Shown: piece by piece, positions 25,744 through 35,182 of the stretch
Numbering within the stretch: position 1 is the first letter of the stretch
Layout: each line of letters starts with the position of its first letter
DNA from: Nocardia asteroides
GTDB lineage: Bacteria > Actinomycetota > Actinomycetes > Mycobacteriales > Mycobacteriaceae
Direction of reading: 5' to 3'
Length of the DNA: 64,000 nucleotides
NCBI GenBank assembly: GCA_019930625.1
Contig: CP082844.1
Location: forward strand, 5,270,001-5,334,000
Program-made: the position numbers and the translations under genes
Notes under the pieces: generated by a model
What the model was told of the DNA's origin: nothing
Seen by the model: only the letters and a program-made list of their open reading frames with translations
The model's database searches: none

Positions 25744-26442
25744 CTACCAGGCGACGACCCGGAGTCCGGAATCCGGAATGTCCCAGGCCGAACCGTCGAA
25801 CGGGCGGTGCGGCGCGGGCAGTTCGGTCGTCACCGCCGAACCGATCCGGTCCAACCGGAAACAGCGCGCACTGCCGCGTAGCCGGCACCAAGCCGCCAGG
25901 TACCAGCCGTTGGTCCCGTTCACCAGCGCGAACGGCTCGACCTCGCGTTCGGTGCGTGCGCCGAACCGGTCGAGATAGCCGATCCGCAGCACCCTGCCGA
26001 CCTCGATGGCCCGTTCGATCACCGCCGGGATCTCGCGATCCTGCTGTGCGTCGACCGACAGCAATCGGATCCGCGCGGCGAGATCTCGGGCTGCCACCGC
26101 GTCGCGTTCCGGCAGCACCGCCACGATCTTGCGCAGCGCACTGCGGCCCGCCCGCTCGAACGGGCCCCCGCGATGGCGGGCCAGCGCGACCGCCAGCGCG
26201 ACGGTCTCCGCGGGCGTGAGATTCAGCGGCGGCAAGGACATGCTTTTGTCCAGCGCGTACCCGCCGCGCCTGCCGACATCGGCATAGATCGGGATACCGG
26301 CCTGCTGCAGCGCGCAGATATCCCGCTCGATCGTCCGGATGCTCACCTCGTACCGCGCGGCCAACTCGCGCGCGCTGCGCAGTCGCGGCGAGATCGCCCG
26401 CAGCTCTTCGACTATCGCGTACAGCCGATCCGTCCGGTTCAC
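25744..26442 (-). CDS. YafY-type WYL-domain transcriptional regulator
   Basis: A 232-residue HTH-WYL protein. The N-terminal HTH_11 (RTDRLYAIVEELRA, then RELAARYEVSIRTIERDI) is followed by a WYL domain with FALVNGTNGWYLAAWC and RCFRLDRI, which binds a ligand or nucleic-acid-like effector. GTG 26442 is preferred as it begins at the HTH; the open frame extends further but is not coding. It likely regulates the downstream VOC gene, an inference from co-orientation. Confidence 0.85.
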   Translation of the reverse strand: MNRTDRLYAIVEELRAISPRLRSARELAARYEVSIRTIERDICALQQAGIPIYADVGRRGGYALDKSMSLPPLNLTPAETVALAVALARHRGGPFERAGRSALRKIVAVLPERDAVAARDLAARIRLLSVDAQQDREIPAVIERAIEVGRVLRIGYLDRFGARTEREVEPFALVNGTNGWYLAAWCRLRGSARCFRLDRIGSAVTTELPAPHRPFDGSAWDIPDSGLRVVAW

Positions 26443-26638
26443 GCCGTCACCGTAGCGCCGCCCACCGACACCTACCGCCCACCGGCCGAGCGATGTCGAA
26501 CTCCGTGCGTCCGTTTGGAGGAGGCCCTTGGCGTGCGCATCGGCATCGGGAACGCCGAGCACGGGCAGGCCGCGGTGCTCGTCGAATGGCTCGACGGGAA
26601 CCGACGGACGAACGTGAGATCGGGTGTCGGACAGCCGG

Positions 26639-27577
26639 TTACCACGATTCGATCAGCGGGACGTCATGCTCCTGCCGCTGCCATTCCTCGGTGAGGCGGC
26701 CGAGTCGGCGCGGGGCGGCGATGCCGCACACGCCTGCGATCTTGTCGTCACGGATCTCCAGGATCGCGACACCGAGGACCCGGTCGTCCAGCGCGAACAA
26801 CATGGCCGGGCAGCCGTTGACCATAGCGGCATGGATCGACGGGGAGCCACCGGCGAGTCTCCGCTTGGCCGCGGACGGTCTGAAGCCGGCCCGCACCGCG
26901 TCGGCGAGCCGCTGCGGAGTCGAGTACCGGATCAGCGTTTCGGCCAGTCCCGCGGCGCCGTCGGAGATGCCGGTCGCGTCGTCGGTCAGCAGCGCGACCA
27001 GCCGTTCGGTCCGGCCCGAGGAGGCGGCAGCGACGAAAGCCTCGGCGATTCGACGCGCGGAGGCACGGTCGATCTCGCGGGAGTTGCGCTCGGCGGTGAT
27101 GCGGCGCCGGGCCCGGTGGGCGTGCTGTTGGCTCGCCGATTCGGTGATGTCGAGGATCTCGGCTATCTCGGCATGGCTGTAGGAGAACGCCTCACGCAGA
27201 ACGTACACGGCCCGCTCTACCGGCGAGAGGCGCTCCATGAGCGTCAGCACGGCCAAGGTCACCGATTCGCGCTGCTCGACGGTATCGGCCGGGCCCAGCA
27301 TCGGGTCGCCGTCGAGCAGCGGTTCGGGCAGCCAGGCGCCGACCGCGCGTTCGCGCCGCACCTTCGCCGAACGGAGCCGGTCGAGCGCCAGGTTGGTGAC
27401 GATCTTGGTCAGCCATGCCTCCGGCACCTCGACGCACTCGCGGTCGACGGCCTGCCACCGCAGGAACGCGTCCTGCACCGTGTCCTCGGCGTCGGCGGCC
27501 GAGCCGAGCAGGCGGTAGGCGAGCGAGGCCAGCCGGTTCCGGCTGGCCTCGAAACGCGCCACGGTGGCAGTGTCCAT
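26639..27577 (-). CDS. sigJ: ECF sigma factor with SnoaL-like C-terminus, SigJ/ECF41 type
   Basis: About 312 residues. Region 2 is NRLASLAYRLLGS with DAEDTVQDAFLRW, region 4 is LSPVERAVYVLREAFSYSHAEIAEILD. The C-terminal SnoaL-like domain (ARRIAEAFVAAASSGR) contains DDATGISDGAAGL, a degenerate counterpart of the DGGGK loop that modulates ECF41 activity. ECF41 sigmas are encoded beside an oxidoreductase or similar target gene; here the FAD oxidoreductase lies directly upstream, five bases before the GTG and eleven before the ATG. ATG 27577 is preferred, with GTG 27583 as an alternative. Confidence 0.82.
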   Translation of the reverse strand: MDTATVARFEASRNRLASLAYRLLGSAADAEDTVQDAFLRWQAVDRECVEVPEAWLTKIVTNLALDRLRSAKVRRERAVGAWLPEPLLDGDPMLGPADTVEQRESVTLAVLTLMERLSPVERAVYVLREAFSYSHAEIAEILDITESASQQHAHRARRRITAERNSREIDRASARRIAEAFVAAASSGRTERLVALLTDDATGISDGAAGLAETLIRYSTPQRLADAVRAGFRPSAAKRRLAGGSPSIHAAMVNGCPAMLFALDDRVLGVAILEIRDDKIAGVCGIAAPRRLGRLTEEWQRQEHDVPLIESW

Positions 27578-27587
27578 GAGCACGACT

Positions 27588-28778
27588 CTATGCGGCGACC
27601 ACGTCGGGCGAATGCTCTCCAGTGGTGGCCGAGCGGTACTTGTGACTCAACTTTCCGACGGTCGGGTGGCTCAGGCTCCAGGCAGCGGTCCCGAGAATCG
27701 CCGACTTGACACGCGCGGCCTTCCTGCCGAGCAGGGCACCCGGCTTGGATTGCGCATCCCCGTCGACGAGCTGGAAGATCGCGTCCTTGCGGCCGAGACT
27801 GATGTGGTTGCCGACGTAAGTCAGCGAGGCCGGCTTGATCTTGCGCCCGGTCAGGTCTTCGATGATCCCGGAGATCGCCCCCTTGCTGGTGGGCCCCGCG
27901 GAAGCGCAGGACATCGGCAACGGCCGACCGTTCTCTGCGATGGCGCAGACGCTGTCACCGGCAGCGTAGACATTCGGGTGCGAGACCGACCGCATCTGAC
28001 GGTCGACCGTGATCTGACCGTTGGGTTCCACCGCGAGACCGCTTGCGGCGGCGATCGGGTGGACTGCGAACCCGGCGGCCCACACGATCGCGTCGGAGGC
28101 GAAAGTGGTGCCGTCCGCGGCGACCGCCGCCCCCTGCTCGACGCGCACGATCGTGCTGTGCTCGTGAACTGTGATGCCGAACCGGTCGAAGGCACGCAGC
28201 AGGTGACCACGGGCCTTCGCGCTCAGCCAGCCGCCCAGTTCACCGCTGGTGACGAGGTCGATCCGAAGTCCTGGACGGGATTCGGCGAACTCGGTGGCGG
28301 CCTCGATCGCGGTCAGGTTGCCGCCGACCACCAGCACCTTCCCGTCCCCGCCCAGCTCGTCCAAGCGTGCGCGCAGGCGTAGAGCGGCCGGCCGCGCGGC
28401 CACGTGGAAGGCGTGCTCGTGGACGCCCGGAATGTCGTGGTCGGCGGCGGTGCTGCCCAGCGTGTAGAGGAGAGTGTCGTATCCGAGCCGGTCGACGCCT
28501 TGGTCGTCGGCGACAGTGACTGTCCGGTGCTCGACGTCGAGGTCGGTTACCCGCGCCACTCGTAGCCGGATGTCGGTGCCCGCGAACACCTCCGTCAGCG
28601 GCCGGTGGCGAAGTTCCTGCCCGGCGGCGAGCTGATGCAGGCGCAGCCGCTCGACGAAATCGGGTTCGGCGTTGAGGACGGTGATCTCGAAGTCGTCGGG
28701 GTGGAGTTGGCGGGCCAGATATCCCGCGGAGAAGGTTCCGGCGTATCCCGCCCCGAGGACGACGATGCGGTGCTTCAT
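27588..28778 (-). CDS. NAD(P)/FAD-dependent oxidoreductase (NDH-2-like)
   Basis: A 396-residue flavoprotein. The FAD loop is VVLGAGYAGTFSAGYLA, the second dinucleotide loop is VLVVGGNLTAIEAATEF, and NVYAAGDSVCAI is the C-terminal FAD contact. Arrangement and length fit the NDH-2/pyridine nucleotide-disulfide oxidoreductase family without the CxxC. Electron acceptor unknown. ATG 28778 with AGGAGCG eight bases upstream. It precedes the SigJ-type sigma gene on the same strand, the usual ECF41 target arrangement. Confidence 0.88.
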   Translation of the reverse strand: MKHRIVVLGAGYAGTFSAGYLARQLHPDDFEITVLNAEPDFVERLRLHQLAAGQELRHRPLTEVFAGTDIRLRVARVTDLDVEHRTVTVADDQGVDRLGYDTLLYTLGSTAADHDIPGVHEHAFHVAARPAALRLRARLDELGGDGKVLVVGGNLTAIEAATEFAESRPGLRIDLVTSGELGGWLSAKARGHLLRAFDRFGITVHEHSTIVRVEQGAAVAADGTTFASDAIVWAAGFAVHPIAAASGLAVEPNGQITVDRQMRSVSHPNVYAAGDSVCAIAENGRPLPMSCASAGPTSKGAISGIIEDLTGRKIKPASLTYVGNHISLGRKDAIFQLVDGDAQSKPGALLGRKAARVKSAILGTAAWSLSHPTVGKLSHKYRSATTGEHSPDVVAA

Positions 28779-28810
28779 GGTTCGCTCCTGTCTGGTTCGC
28801 GTGCTCCCTG

Positions 28811-28837
28811 AACGAGACAGCCCCCGAATTCCTGACA
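28811..28837 (-). promoter_or_regulatory. Candidate ECF41-type promoter
   Basis: Read on the minus strand, TGTCAGG (28837-28831) and CGTT (28814-28811) are separated by 16 bases, close to the ECF41 consensus of TGTCACA and CGTC. It lies 33 bp upstream of the oxidoreductase ATG, so the sigma factor downstream may drive its own operon. Confidence 0.5.
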
Positions 28838-29010
28838 GCATCGACCGGTGACGTGGGTCACCTCCGACCCTCGCTCAGCGAACGACCTCCATTCCGAACC
28901 CAGCGATCCGCAGTCTTAGATCGAACAGCCGAAGTCGACCAGGGTGACCCCGTGGGGGTCGGTGGCGTGCTCGGTCATCGGCAGAGCCGTGGCGGTCGCC
29001 CTTCCGGCGG

Positions 29011-29928
29011 TTATGAGCTGTCGCTGCGGAACTCAGCCGGTACGTCCCACTGTGGCGCGGTGTCGTGATGGTCTGGAACGGCGTCGACGCCTTTGTGGCG
29101 CGCGAGCGCCACCGTCGCGACGACCACGGTCACGAACGCGGCTACCAGCACCGCGACCAGTTCGACATTCACATCCAGGTACTCGCCGAGCGCCAGGAAT
29201 CCGAGGGCGCCGACCACTATCGGTTCGACGACCGTCGCCGCCGGAAACGATGCGTGCAGGCTTCCGGCCCGATACGAGTATTGCTGCATCACCGTGGCGG
29301 TGAGGCCGACGACGATCAATGCGTATGTCTCGGCCGAGAGGAGCACCGCGTTCGTGCCGCGGCCTGCGGTTGCGGTCACGCCCTTGATGAGCACGGCGGC
29401 GAGCCCGAAGAGTGCACCGGAGCACAGGCCGAGCAGTACCGCCCGACGCGGCCCCGGCCAAGCGCGGGCACCGAGCAACGCGGCGGTGAACAACGGAACG
29501 CCGATGAGCCCCACGAGCACCCAGTGCCACGCCTCCGCGTGCGACTGGCCGGGCTTGGGGTCGCCGACCACCACCAGAATCGCGACCGCGGCGGTCAGCG
29601 CCAGCGCCCATGCCCACTCGCGGGCCGACACCGTGCGCCCGTTGAGCCACGCACCCATCGGCAGAGCGAACAGCAGCGACAGCACCAACAGCGGTTGCAC
29701 CAGCATCAGCGCACCCCTACCCAGAGCGGCGGCCTGGAAGGCGAATCCACCGGCGCCGACCAGGGTCCCCAGCCACCATTCGGAGGTGCGGAGCAGATCG
29801 CCCATGGCCGCGACCGAGTCGGGCGCACCGGCCGTTCGCGCGGCGGCACGCTGGCGGATCACCGCCCCGAGCGCTATACACAGGGCCGCGCAGAGGGCGA
29901 AGACAATGGCGACCTGTGAGGACGACAC
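29011..29928 (-). CDS. DMT/EamA-like membrane transporter
   Basis: A 305-residue polytopic membrane protein with about nine or ten hydrophobic helices, for example VAIVFALCAALCIALG and ELVAVLVAAFVTVVVATVALA. The two-fold internal repeat and the LEY...V motifs fit drug/metabolite transporter (EamA-like) permeases widespread in actinobacteria. The C-terminal tail is hydrophilic and acidic. Substrate unknown. It is divergent from the FHA-ABC exporter across a 618-bp gap. Confidence 0.72.
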   Translation of the reverse strand: MSSSQVAIVFALCAALCIALGAVIRQRAAARTAGAPDSVAAMGDLLRTSEWWLGTLVGAGGFAFQAAALGRGALMLVQPLLVLSLLFALPMGAWLNGRTVSAREWAWALALTAAVAILVVVGDPKPGQSHAEAWHWVLVGLIGVPLFTAALLGARAWPGPRRAVLLGLCSGALFGLAAVLIKGVTATAGRGTNAVLLSAETYALIVVGLTATVMQQYSYRAGSLHASFPAATVVEPIVVGALGFLALGEYLDVNVELVAVLVAAFVTVVVATVALARHKGVDAVPDHHDTAPQWDVPAEFRSDSS

Positions 29929-30535
29929 TCCGGTAGATTACTCCGGTGCACAGGCGGGGGACGGGCCGCGCGGCGCTCTACCGAGGACCTATCGAGGCTT
30001 TCCGCTAACGATCCGTTACTTGTCTTGATCGGCGGCTCGGCGCCCGTCGGGCCGGATGCGCTGGTCGCCCGGCATCGTCCGCGTAGAAGGCGCGTCATGG
30101 GCGCGTCGGGCCGCGAAAGCGCCGGTGCCGACGGGGCGCGGTGTACGGAATACCGCAGAATTTCTACGGAATTGTTATGGGTGCCGGCAGGATCCACATC
30201 GTCGTCGCGTGGCTACCGCCATCACCGACCTGAAATGTAACAGTTCAGTCCCCATGGAAAACAACAAGGCAGCATTCGGCCTCGATACCGCATCGGACAA
30301 CCGCATCGGCCCGATCCGCGGGGATTTTCGATTTCACTGCGGTTCCCTTGGTCGAGCTGCTGAATGCAGTTGGATTCGCTGTCGCATTTCCCGGAACGAT
30401 GTAATTTACTATTCACTGGACTGACGGGATTCCGCTGGTCAGCAGGGTGCGACGGTCAGCCGTGCCGGAGACGGTCGGGCACGCCGACGGGATGCCGGGT
30501 TACGGACTATTGCGGCGGCACCGCCGAACGGTCGT
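29929..30535. other. Long intergenic region, lower GC
   Basis: Between the DMT transporter (-) and the FHA-ABC gene (+), with no frame resembling a known protein. A 60-codon frame at 30254 beginning MENNKAAFGLDTASDNRIG has no ribosome site and rare codons and was not called. The segment 30240-30420 is visibly more AT-rich than its surroundings. Confidence 0.45.
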
Positions 30536-30541
30536 ATACTC
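30536..30541 (+). promoter_or_regulatory. -10 element giving a probable leaderless mRNA
   Basis: TATACT lies five bases before ATG 30547, placing the expected transcription start at or next to the A of the ATG. No ribosome site is present between them. TTGCGG at 30511-30516 could act as a -35 but with a long 19-base spacer. Confidence 0.5.
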
Positions 30542-30546
30542 CCGTT

Positions 30547-33000
30547 ATGGCGTATGAACCGTCCTCCACGGAATTACCCGAGGCACCGGTTCTTGTGGTG
30601 CAGACGAGAGAACGCGTCTATCGGCTCCGCGCCGGGGGCGCATATAATATCGGCCGCGATCCAGAAGCCGATATCGTGGTGAGCGATCCGCGTGTATCTT
30701 CCTTGCACGCCGTTCTGGAGCGGGGTGTGGAGGGTTGGAAAATCGAGGACGCGGGTAGCCTCAACGGAACATTCTTCGACGGTCACCGGGTCGACCGGAT
30801 GGTGATCGACCACGACGAGACGTTCCAGCTCGGTCACGCCGTGGACGGTGAGCAGTTGGCCTGTTCCGTGGAGGGGCTACCCACCCACGACTCGGGTGGC
30901 GATGGTGAGGGCGACACGATGGTCGTCCCCGATCCCGGATACAACCTCGATGAGGATGCGACGGTCACGAAGTTCCAGCCGGGCCTGCCGCGGCGAGTTT
31001 CGCGATCGGCGCCACCGGTGGCCCCTGCGGACGTGGTAGTCCGTATCACTTCTCCCACCCTCCGGATCGGACGCGCGGCCGACAACGACATCGCCGTGCA
31101 CGACCTCATGGTTTCCCGTCATCATGCCGAGCTGCGCACGGTCGGCCCGGGCAGATACCGGATCGTCGATCTCGACAGCCACAACGGCACCTATGTCAAC
31201 GGCTCCAGGGTCGACGCCGCAGACTTGTCCGAATCCGACTTGATCGGCATGGGCCACACCGCTTTCCGTCTGGTCGGCGACGAACTGCGCAAGTTTGTCG
31301 ATACCGGCGACGTGTCGGTCTCGGTGCAGAACCTCATCGTGCGGACACCGGAAGGCAAGGTGCTCCTCGACGACGTGAGCTTCCCGATCCCGGAGCGCTC
31401 GCTCGTGGGCGTCATCGGGCCCAGTGGGGCGGGCAAGTCGACACTGCTCGGCGCGGTCACCGGGTTGCGGCCCGCGACGGAGGGGACGGTCCGCTACGAC
31501 GGACGCGACCTGTACACCGATTACGACGAGCTGCGGCACCGGATCGGGTTGGTCCCGCAGGAAGACATCCTGCATAATCAGCTTCCGACGCGGCGGGCGC
31601 TGCTCTACGCGGCTGAATTGCGCTTCCCGGGTGATACACGCAGCGAGGAGCGCGAGCAGCGGGTCGACGAGGTGCTAGACGAATTGGGTTTGTCGAAGCA
31701 TGCCGATACCCGTATCGACAAGCTCTCGGGCGGGCAGCGCAAACGTGTGAGCGTCGCACTGGAACTGCTGACCAAACCGTCCCTGCTGTTCCTCGATGAA
31801 CCGACCTCCGGGCTCGACCCGGGCCTGGACAAGACGGTCATGGAAATGCTGTCCGAGCTGGCCCACGACGGGCGGACCGTCATCGTCGTCACGCACAGCG
31901 TTGTGAATCTCGATTTCTGCGACCGCCTGCTGGTCCTCGTGCCCGGCGGTCGGCTGGCCTATTACGGGCCTCCGGCGGAGGGGTTGCAGCAGTTCGGAAA
32001 GCGCACCTGGGCTGAGGTGTTCCAGGCGTTCGACCGCGAGGACGACCGCGACTGGGCCGCTGAATTCCGGGCTTCGCCACGCTTCGAGAACTACGTGGCG
32101 GTCGGGCTGACCGACGAGGTCGGGCCGGTGGAAGTGCGTCCGCCAGCCCCGCCGCCCGCGCCGCAGTCCAAGCTCAGCCAGCTCAGTACGTTGTGCCGGC
32201 GATACCTGGCTGTGATCGCCTCGGACCGAAGCTATCTGGCGCTTCTCGGCGCGATGCCACTGCTCTTGGGCGGCTTGATCGCCCTGGTGCCGTCCGGGGA
32301 AGGGTTCATCGGGGCGCCGGGATCCAACGTCGATGCCCCGACGAAGCTTATGATCCTGGCATTCGCCGCATGCTTCGTCGGCACGGGCAACTCGATTCGC
32401 GAAATCGTCAAAGAGCAGACGATCTACCGCAGAGAACGCGCGGCCGGACTGTCAGCTGGGGTCTATCTGATGTCGAAACTCCTGGTCCTGAGCGTGATCA
32501 CCACCCTCCAAGCGGCGGTGTTGGTCATGATCGGCACCATTGGTGTGAGCATGCCGCCCAAAGGGGTGTTCACGTCGGTGGAGCTGGAGCTGATCTTGGT
32601 GATGGCGCTACTCGGCATCGCGTCACTGGCACTGGGCTTGCTGGTGTCGGTGTCGGTGAACACCTCGGAGAAGACACTGCCGCTGCTGATCGTGCTCTCG
32701 ATGGCGCAGCTGGTGCTCACGGGCGGAATGGTGCGGCTTCCCGGCACACCCGTCCTAGGGCAACTGTCCTATCTATCGCCGTCTCGTTGGGGCTACGGCG
32801 CGGGAGCCGCCACTCTCGACCTCGACACTCTCTCACCGCACTCGGGAGCGCCCGACCCGCTGTGGAAACACACCCTCGGCACGTGGCTGGTCGACATGGG
32901 AGTGGTGGCCGGTTTAGGGGTCCTCTTCCTCGCGCTGGCTTGGTATCGCCTGTACCAGCTGCGTCCACAGCGCCGCGGTGCCCGCCCGGCCAGGCTCTGA
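30547..33000 (+). CDS. FHA-domain ABC-2-type exporter (Rv1747-like)
   Basis: An 817-residue transporter. Two forkhead-associated domains come first, one with NIGRDPEADIVVSDPRVSSLH and SLNGTF (about 20-95) and one with RIGRAADNDIAVHDLMVSRHH and HNGTYVNG (about 170-245); FHA domains bind phosphothreonine. The ATPase follows with GPSGAGKSTLL, LSGGQRKRVSVALELL and LLFLDEPTSGLD (about 290-520). Six C-terminal transmembrane segments form the ABC-2 pore. The order matches Mycobacterium Rv1747, a PknF-regulated exporter of cell-envelope lipid precursors; the cargo here is inferred only. The start is ATG 30547 behind a TATACT element. Confidence 0.9.
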   Translation: MAYEPSSTELPEAPVLVVQTRERVYRLRAGGAYNIGRDPEADIVVSDPRVSSLHAVLERGVEGWKIEDAGSLNGTFFDGHRVDRMVIDHDETFQLGHAVDGEQLACSVEGLPTHDSGGDGEGDTMVVPDPGYNLDEDATVTKFQPGLPRRVSRSAPPVAPADVVVRITSPTLRIGRAADNDIAVHDLMVSRHHAELRTVGPGRYRIVDLDSHNGTYVNGSRVDAADLSESDLIGMGHTAFRLVGDELRKFVDTGDVSVSVQNLIVRTPEGKVLLDDVSFPIPERSLVGVIGPSGAGKSTLLGAVTGLRPATEGTVRYDGRDLYTDYDELRHRIGLVPQEDILHNQLPTRRALLYAAELRFPGDTRSEEREQRVDEVLDELGLSKHADTRIDKLSGGQRKRVSVALELLTKPSLLFLDEPTSGLDPGLDKTVMEMLSELAHDGRTVIVVTHSVVNLDFCDRLLVLVPGGRLAYYGPPAEGLQQFGKRTWAEVFQAFDREDDRDWAAEFRASPRFENYVAVGLTDEVGPVEVRPPAPPPAPQSKLSQLSTLCRRYLAVIASDRSYLALLGAMPLLLGGLIALVPSGEGFIGAPGSNVDAPTKLMILAFAACFVGTGNSIREIVKEQTIYRRERAAGLSAGVYLMSKLLVLSVITTLQAAVLVMIGTIGVSMPPKGVFTSVELELILVMALLGIASLALGLLVSVSVNTSEKTLPLLIVLSMAQLVLTGGMVRLPGTPVLGQLSYLSPSRWGYGAGAATLDLDTLSPHSGAPDPLWKHTLGTWLVDMGVVAGLGVLFLALAWYRLYQLRPQRRGARPARL

Positions 33001-33143
33001 CGCACGACTCCGACTCCGGCAACCTCGCGACGCCATATCGTCAGCGGCCTGCGGCGGTTCGGTACCGCGTGCGGTCGGCGGCAGGCCAGACCGGTCAGGA
33101 ATCGAGAAGCGCGGGTCACCGAGCAGCAATTAGCGTCATCGCC

Positions 33144-33770
33144 ATGGATACCACCGTCAAGCAGCCCACCATCGAGTCCGTCATCCTCGAGATGCCCGAT
33201 CCAGCCGCCGCCGCGGACTTCTACGCCGCCGCGTTCGGTCTCGGCGACAAGGTGCGGGTGCGCGCCTCGGAGACGCCGACGAACGGGTTCCGTGGCTTCA
33301 TCCTCTCGCTCGTGGTGTCTCAGCCGAGCACCGTCGACGGCCTCATCGGCACCGCTGTGGACGCCGGAGCGACGACGCTGAAGCAGGCCAAGAAGAGTTT
33401 CTGGGGCTACGGCGGCGTCGTCCAGGCGCCGGACGGGGCGATCTGGAAGGTCGCGACGTCGTCGAAGAAGGACACCGGCCCGGCGACCAGGGAAATCGAT
33501 GATTTCGTGATTCTGCTCGGGGTCGACAACGTCAAAACGACCAAACAGTTCTACATCGATCGCGGCCTGACCGTGGCGAAGAGCTTCGGGAGTAAATACG
33601 TCGAGTTCGCCGCCTCGTCGTCGGTCAAGCTGGCGCTCTACGGGCGTCGCGCCGCCGCCAAGGACGCCGGCGTCTCCCCAGAGGGCACCGGGTCGCATCG
33701 GATCGTCATCGGCAGCGACATCGGTGCCTTCGCCGACCCGGACGGGTTCGCCTGGGAGGCCGTGGTCTGA
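33144..33770 (+). CDS. VOC family (glyoxalase-like) protein, two modules
   Basis: A 208-residue protein with two VOC modules: VILEMPDPAAAADFYAAAFGLGD opening the first, and FVILLGVDNVKTTKQFYIDRGLTV opening the second, ending in FADPDGFAWEAVV. This two-module actinobacterial form is often annotated as glyoxalase. No metal-binding residues can be assigned with certainty. The start is ATG 33144 with a weak ribosome site; it lies 143 bp after the exporter and converges with the esterase gene. Confidence 0.78.
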   Translation: MDTTVKQPTIESVILEMPDPAAAADFYAAAFGLGDKVRVRASETPTNGFRGFILSLVVSQPSTVDGLIGTAVDAGATTLKQAKKSFWGYGGVVQAPDGAIWKVATSSKKDTGPATREIDDFVILLGVDNVKTTKQFYIDRGLTVAKSFGSKYVEFAASSSVKLALYGRRAAAKDAGVSPEGTGSHRIVIGSDIGAFADPDGFAWEAVV

Positions 33771-33851
33771 CGTGAGCACCGTATCTCCGTGGGGCGCAGA
33801 CGCCCATGCGGTGGTCCCCGCCAACCGGCCGCTCTGCCGCATCGAGTGCTG

Positions 33852-35069
33852 CTACCAGTACTGATGCCGCTTTCCGTCGGTATCGGTGATGAAGATGACC
33901 GCGTCGGCGCCGTCCAAATCTTCGGGGTCGAGTGGGATATGGCCGGGCACGATCGGTTCGCTTGTGCCGATCGACGGGGCAAGCGCGGCGCGCAGGGCCG
34001 GTGCCGGGAACAGTGCGCGGCGGGTGGTCGCCTCGGCCAACACACCCTGGAGGGTGCCCGGAGCGCTGTGGAGGCCGGCGTCGGTTGCCAGGAACATGTA
34101 GCGCTCGCCGAGGGCGAGCCCGACGAGCGCGCCGGCGCCGCACCAGTTCGCCTCGTCTTCGCTGATCAGCGTGCGGGAGTGCGCGCGCCGCAGGTGCGCG
34201 TTGTGCGCGAAGACCAGGCTCGGGCCGCGGCACTGCTCTCGGGCCGCGATCGCGAGCAGGTTATCGGCCATCATCTCCGCGCGCAGGCTGAGCATGGTCG
34301 CGATGCGATCGGGGGCGGGGCCGGCCATGGCCGCGTGATAGCGCAGCAGGCCTTGGGCGGTGCGCGCGTGCGCGACGGCGTGGTCGTAGCCGGTCGGGTC
34401 GGCGGGACGAAGGCCGGGTGCCGCGCGACGCAGCGCGCAGGCGACATCGTCGGCGACGATACGCAGGGCGCGAGCGCGATCGGATCCGCCGATGGACGCC
34501 GCCGGGTCGAACATGGCCGCCCGGTTCGACCAGTCGGCATCCTCGCCGAGCAGTGCGTCGAGGTCGTGGACTGAATCTGGCCGCAGCGGCACGGGAAGGT
34601 AGTCGACGGCCGAGGTCAGTGTGCGTCGCGGGCTCGGCGCACCGGAGTACTCCACCGGCGCGTCGAAGCCATAGAAGCGAACTCGATCCTGCGGCGCGCG
34701 ACCGGCGTTGTGCGCGCGGAGCCATTCGACGAGTTCGCGGTTGCCCGGCACGGCGCCGAAGCCGTGGCTGAACCCGGTCGCGAGCACCGTGTCGATCTCC
34801 GCCGGACCCCCGGCCACGTAGTCATCGACAACCGACGCGGCGAAGACGTCGGTCTCCAGCGCGATCGACCGGTACCCCCGTGCGACGAGATGGCCGAGGA
34901 TTTCGTTGCGCAACAACGGGAACGCCTCGATCCCGTGCGTCGGTTCCCCGAGGGCGAGCAGAATCGGCGGCTCGGTTCGCGCGGCGAGAATTTCATCGAT
35001 GGCACGGCCCAGGTCGGCCGGGTCGTCGAGTTGGCGGCCGAGGGTGCGCGGTAATGCGGCAGTGGACAT
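33852..35069 (-). CDS. Erythromycin esterase family protein
   Basis: A 405-residue homologue of erythromycin esterase. It has LLALGEPTHGIEAFPLLRNEIL near the start with the conserved GExTHG motif holding the catalytic-type His and Glu, and FAHNAHLRRAH further on. Family members hydrolyse the macrolide lactone; relatives without that activity are common in actinobacteria, so resistance is only a possibility. ATG 35069 has AAAGAAG upstream. It is divergent from a MerR-type regulator with 113 bp between, which probably controls it. Confidence 0.85.
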   Translation of the reverse strand: MSTAALPRTLGRQLDDPADLGRAIDEILAARTEPPILLALGEPTHGIEAFPLLRNEILGHLVARGYRSIALETDVFAASVVDDYVAGGPAEIDTVLATGFSHGFGAVPGNRELVEWLRAHNAGRAPQDRVRFYGFDAPVEYSGAPSPRRTLTSAVDYLPVPLRPDSVHDLDALLGEDADWSNRAAMFDPAASIGGSDRARALRIVADDVACALRRAAPGLRPADPTGYDHAVAHARTAQGLLRYHAAMAGPAPDRIATMLSLRAEMMADNLLAIAAREQCRGPSLVFAHNAHLRRAHSRTLISEDEANWCGAGALVGLALGERYMFLATDAGLHSAPGTLQGVLAEATTRRALFPAPALRAALAPSIGTSEPIVPGHIPLDPEDLDGADAVIFITDTDGKRHQYW

Positions 35070-35182
35070 GAGCACTTCTTTCGACTAGGCACTGCCTTTG
35101 ACAGTATCGTTGAAGATTCGGGTGAAACTTCTGACACGTTTACCTGCCATCTAGAGATCAAAGCCTCAATCGGAGATGCAAG

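Noticed and set aside
35104..35140. A MerR-type operator between the erythromycin esterase and its regulator
   Set aside because: TTGACA is followed 19 bases later by a poor -10 and only a weak dyad lies between, so it was not annotated.
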